Below are positions 6,586 through 8,738 of a DNA stretch of 8,738 nucleotides, piece after piece; positions within the stretch are counted from its first letter, which is position 1; every line of letters begins with the position of its first letter. The stretch spans positions 1-8,738 of the forward strand of contig JBFHRO010000135.1 in the NCBI GenBank assembly GCA_041591635.1, read 5' to 3'. The stretch is from JACKOD01 sp041591635 (GTDB taxonomy: Bacteria > Pseudomonadota > Gammaproteobacteria > Pseudomonadales > Oleiphilaceae). Both the position numbers and the translations under genes were made by a program. Below the pieces are notes generated by a model. That model was not told the DNA's origin and searched no databases. It saw only the letters and a list, made by a program, of their open reading frames with translations.

Positions 6586-7479
6586 TCAGGCTTCGATACC
6601 ACAAATGAACCAGGGGCTGCCCTCCTGGCCAAGATCGCGCTCAAGGTGCCAGACATCTGTAATATCTTCTTCCACCCCTTCCACATCGTCGCGGTAGCGA
6701 CCACGGAACCGGATGCTCAACTCGGCCTTGCCAAACATCTGATCAGCTCGCACCAGCTCGGCTTCCACCCACAGCACCTGGGTATGCTGCTCAGGTTCGA
6801 GCGTGGCGCGCTCATCGCGCAGGGAGTTATAAAGCTCAGGCGTTACGTATTCCTGAATGCTGGCCAGATCGTTCTTGTTCCAGGCCTCCTGCAAGGTGCG
6901 ATAGTGTGCCTTGGCTCCTTCAGTAAACGCTTTCACATCGAATCCCTGGGGCAGATTGAAAGGTACGAAAGGCGCGGGCTCCACGCTGGCGGCGGCTGCA
7001 GGTGCAGCGGCCGGCTGCCCGAACTCAAACACGGGGCGCCCGGTGGGCGCCGTACGCTGCTGCACAGTTTGCTCCATTGCACCGTTGCCGGCCATGGCGG
7101 CCGCCGGCGCCGGCCCGGGGATTTGGGATTTGGCCCTGGAACTGCGAAACAGTTTGAACAACACAAAACCGAGCAGTGCAAACAACAGCATGTCCATGAT
7201 CTGTAGGCCTTCAAAGGCGCCCCCCAGAAGCGCGGCAATCAGGCCGCCGGCCAGCAAGCCCCCCATCAAACCGCCCAGCATGCCCTTGTTTCCACCCGCC
7301 GGCTGCGTCGGCTGCTGCCCTGAATTTGCCGGGGCAGCCGCCGGTTTGGCGGGTTGCGCCGGTGCAGTCTGGTAGCTTTTCCCGAACGATTTTCCACCGC
7401 CAAGCTTTTTGGCGTGGGCAAATTCAGCGGTCATGCTGAATGCAAACAAAACGGCCAGAAAGGCCCAGAATTTCTTCAT
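6586..7479 (-). CDS. Tim44-like domain protein, exported or membrane-anchored
   Basis: A 297-residue protein. An N-terminal signal peptide ends in AHA at residue 23 (MKKFWAFLAVLFAFSMTAEFAHA up to that point, given in two parts: charged start 1-3, hydrophobic core 4-17). A Pro/Ala/Gln-rich linker (38-62) follows. Next are a Gly-rich hydrophobic segment (67-88, glycine-zipper-like) and a second hydrophobic helix (about 93-111), then another Ala/Pro-rich linker (121-172). A Tim44-like C-terminal domain spans about 178-297 (FDVKAFTEGAKAHY, then WNKNDLASIQEYVTPELY). In mitochondria this fold belongs to a translocase subunit; the role of bacterial members is not settled. The ATG at 7479 is chosen because AAGGA lies 10 bases upstream and the signal peptide starts there; the ATG at 7512 would hide it. 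Its own promoter and terminator suggest a single-gene transcript. Confidence 0.85.
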   Translation of the reverse strand: MKKFWAFLAVLFAFSMTAEFAHAKKLGGGKSFGKSYQTAPAQPAKPAAAPANSGQQPTQPAGGNKGMLGGLMGGLLAGGLIAALLGGAFEGLQIMDMLLFALLGFVLFKLFRSSRAKSQIPGPAPAAAMAGNGAMEQTVQQRTAPTGRPVFEFGQPAAAPAAAASVEPAPFVPFNLPQGFDVKAFTEGAKAHYRTLQEAWNKNDLASIQEYVTPELYNSLRDERATLEPEQHTQVLWVEAELVRADQMFGKAELSIRFRGRYRDDVEGVEEDITDVWHLERDLGQEGSPWFICGIEA

Positions 7480-7512
7480 CACACAGGTATCCTTGGTTGA
7501 AGTGAAGCTCAA

Positions 7513-7540
7513 ATGCTAAGGAAGGCGCGCGCCTTGTCAA
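7513..7540 (-). promoter_or_regulatory. sigma-70 promoter of the Tim44-domain gene with palindromic spacer
   Basis: On the minus strand a perfect -35 TTGACA (7540-7535) and a -10-like TAGCAT (7518-7513) are separated by 16 bases. AT-rich DNA upstream (about 7541-7561) could act as an UP element. The expected transcript start is near 7506, giving a leader of about 27 bases before the ATG at 7479. The spacer contains a perfect 14-base palindrome, AAGGCGCGCGCCTT (7522-7535), which touches the -35 box and would suit a repressor. It lies in the 91-bp gap after hemH. Confidence 0.6.
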
Positions 7541-7570
7541 ATGAAATTCGCGTTAAATTTCCGCCTGCGG

Positions 7571-8566
7571 TTACAGATGGGCAGCAACCACGGCGGCGAG
7601 GGCATGGATATGCGCCTCACTGGCATTGAGCGCAGGAATATAATGGAAGTCACTTCCTCCTGCCCGGGTGAAAATCTCCCGGTTTTCCACTTCAATCTCT
7701 TCCAGCGTTTCCAGGCAGTCGGCACTGAATCCCGGACAAATCACATCCAGCCCCTGCAAACCCTCCTGACCCAGACGTTTCACGGTTTCATCGGTGTAAG
7801 GCATGAGCCAGGGCTCGCGTCCCACCCGTGACTGAAACGACACCAGCCAGTCACCCTCGGCCAACCCCAACTGTCTGGCGACTGCAGCGGCCGTTGCGGC
7901 ACAGTCCTGCGGGTAAGGATCACCCTTGTCCGCATAGGCGCGAGGAATACCGTGAAACGAAAACAGCAACTTGCCGCTACGTCCGGTGGCCAGCCAGTGA
8001 TCCAGCACCGACTGCGCCAGCGCTTCAATATAGCGCGGCTCCTCGTGGTAGCGTTTGACAAAGCGGATCTCGGGCAGATTTCGCATTGTCCGGGTAGCCG
8101 CATGCAAGGCATCCCAGGCCGCTGCCGTGGTCGTAGCGCTGTACTGGGGAAACAGGGGCAACACCACCAGACGCTCAATGCCTTCCCGAGCCATTTCCTG
8201 CAGCGCCGAAGCAATACTGGGGCGGCCGTAAGTCATGGCAGAGTAGACCTTGACAGAGTAATCGCCCTTGTCGAGATGCGCTTCAAGCAAGCGCGCCTGC
8301 TGCTCGCTGATCGCGCGAATCGGTGATCCTTCGGCCGTCCATATTTTCTGATAATTGTGTACCAGTTTGGCCGGACGAAACCGCAGAATGAACAGATTCA
8401 GAATCAGCCACCACAGCAGGCGGGGCGTCTCCACCACCCGGGGATCACTGAGAAATTCCTTGAGGTAACCTCGTATCGCCGGCACCGAGGGCTCGTCGGG
8501 GGTACCAAGATTGAGTAAAATGACCGCCACTCTGTGCTGTTGCGGGTTTTTCTTGAACGAAATCAT
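7571..8566 (-). CDS. hemH: ferrochelatase
   Basis: A 331-residue enzyme that inserts Fe2+ into protoporphyrin IX, the last step of protoporphyrin-dependent heme synthesis. Similarity to E. coli HemH (320 residues) is visible throughout: LLNLGTPDEP (17-26), YLKEFLSDPRVV (34-45), GSPIRAISEQQ (80-90), FSFHGIPRAYADKGD (202-216), FQSRVGREPWLMPYTDET (244-261) and CPGFSADCLETLEEI (277-291). His205 in SFHGIP and Glu286 in DCLETLEE are the expected metal-insertion residues, matching His183 and Glu264 of the B. subtilis enzyme. No C-terminal cysteine cluster is present, so it is the type without [2Fe-2S]. The ATG at 8566 is used; a TTG six codons upstream is the only alternative. The ribosome-binding site is weak (AGAGA, about 7 bases upstream). 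No terminator separates it from the Tim44-domain promoter. Confidence 0.97.
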   Translation of the reverse strand: MISFKKNPQQHRVAVILLNLGTPDEPSVPAIRGYLKEFLSDPRVVETPRLLWWLILNLFILRFRPAKLVHNYQKIWTAEGSPIRAISEQQARLLEAHLDKGDYSVKVYSAMTYGRPSIASALQEMAREGIERLVVLPLFPQYSATTTAAAWDALHAATRTMRNLPEIRFVKRYHEEPRYIEALAQSVLDHWLATGRSGKLLFSFHGIPRAYADKGDPYPQDCAATAAAVARQLGLAEGDWLVSFQSRVGREPWLMPYTDETVKRLGQEGLQGLDVICPGFSADCLETLEEIEVENREIFTRAGGSDFHYIPALNASEAHIHALAAVVAAHL

Positions 8567-8738
8567 TGCGGTATCTCTTTGCAATCAGCCAGTAGGCACC
8601 CGTGCCGGCACCCTGACCATCCGTAAGAAGGGCAAGCGTATCGGCCCGGCCGGCCAATGGCAAGGCGTAAGCCTCCCCCAACAGACCTGAATCACAGACC
8701 GGCCACCTCCACCGACCCATCGCAAAACGAGGCGCAAG
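8567..8738. other. unresolved right edge upstream of hemH
   Basis: No gene could be assigned in these 172 bases. On the minus strand one frame is open from the edge and would run past the hemH start to 8445. A second frame ends at TGA 8587-8585, 19 bases before hemH. A third ends at TGA 8694-8692 after the peptide CASFCDGSVEVAGL and could be the tail of an upstream gene. A plus-strand frame ending at 8690 also has coding-like codons. None is recognisable, and no convincing hemH promoter was found. Confidence 0.3.

Noticed and set aside
7543..7561. Inverted repeat GAAATT...AATTTC just after hemH, considered as a hemH terminator
   Set aside because: The stem is short and A/T only, with no T-run after it on the minus strand. 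It is more likely AT-rich DNA upstream of the Tim44-domain promoter.
8445..8720. 91-codon minus-strand open frame overlapping the hemH start
   Set aside because: It would overlap hemH by over 100 bases in another frame, and its C-terminal part is only a shadow of hemH. The upstream part is kept as unresolved sequence.

Overview
The window looks like chromosomal DNA of a GC-rich gammaproteobacterium. The ferrochelatase is close to the E. coli-type enzyme throughout its length. An ElyC-type DUF218 protein, a Tim44-domain protein and a CHASE4/GGDEF protein fit a Pseudomonadales/Oceanospirillales-like genome. This placement rests on protein resemblance recalled from memory, not on a search.

Left third (1-3114, all minus strand): a compact three-gene unit. 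Transcribed from right to left it encodes a ferredoxin-NAD(P)H reductase carrying FAD, NAD and plant-type [2Fe-2S] domains, a 392-residue ferritin-like diiron protein with two DExRH motifs, and an alpha/beta hydrolase with an epoxide-hydrolase-type aspartate nucleophile. The hydrolase runs off the left edge. The last two genes overlap in a TGATG stop/start. The layout suggests a short redox pathway: NAD(P)H to reductase to diiron oxygenase or desaturase, followed by hydrolysis of the product. The substrate is unknown.

Middle (3115-6519): a 222-bp divergent intergenic region holds a 14-bp inverted repeat and leads into elyC on the plus strand. Next comes a decayed, frameshifted 3' remnant of a periplasmic solute-binding (SBP_bac_3-like) gene. 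It abuts a large membrane-bound diguanylate cyclase (TM, CHASE4, TM, HAMP, GAF, GGDEF) whose catalytic and inhibitory sites are both intact.

Right third (6520-8738): a rho-independent terminator lies between the convergent cyclase and a minus-strand secreted or membrane Tim44-domain protein. That gene has a recognisable sigma-70 promoter with a perfect 14-bp palindrome in its spacer. Upstream of it lies hemH (ferrochelatase), also on the minus strand. The last 172 bases are unresolved.

No tRNA, rRNA, CRISPR array, insertion sequence or phage gene was seen. The least explained unit is the diiron/reductase/hydrolase operon. The clearest sign of genome change is the solute-binding-protein remnant in front of the cyclase.
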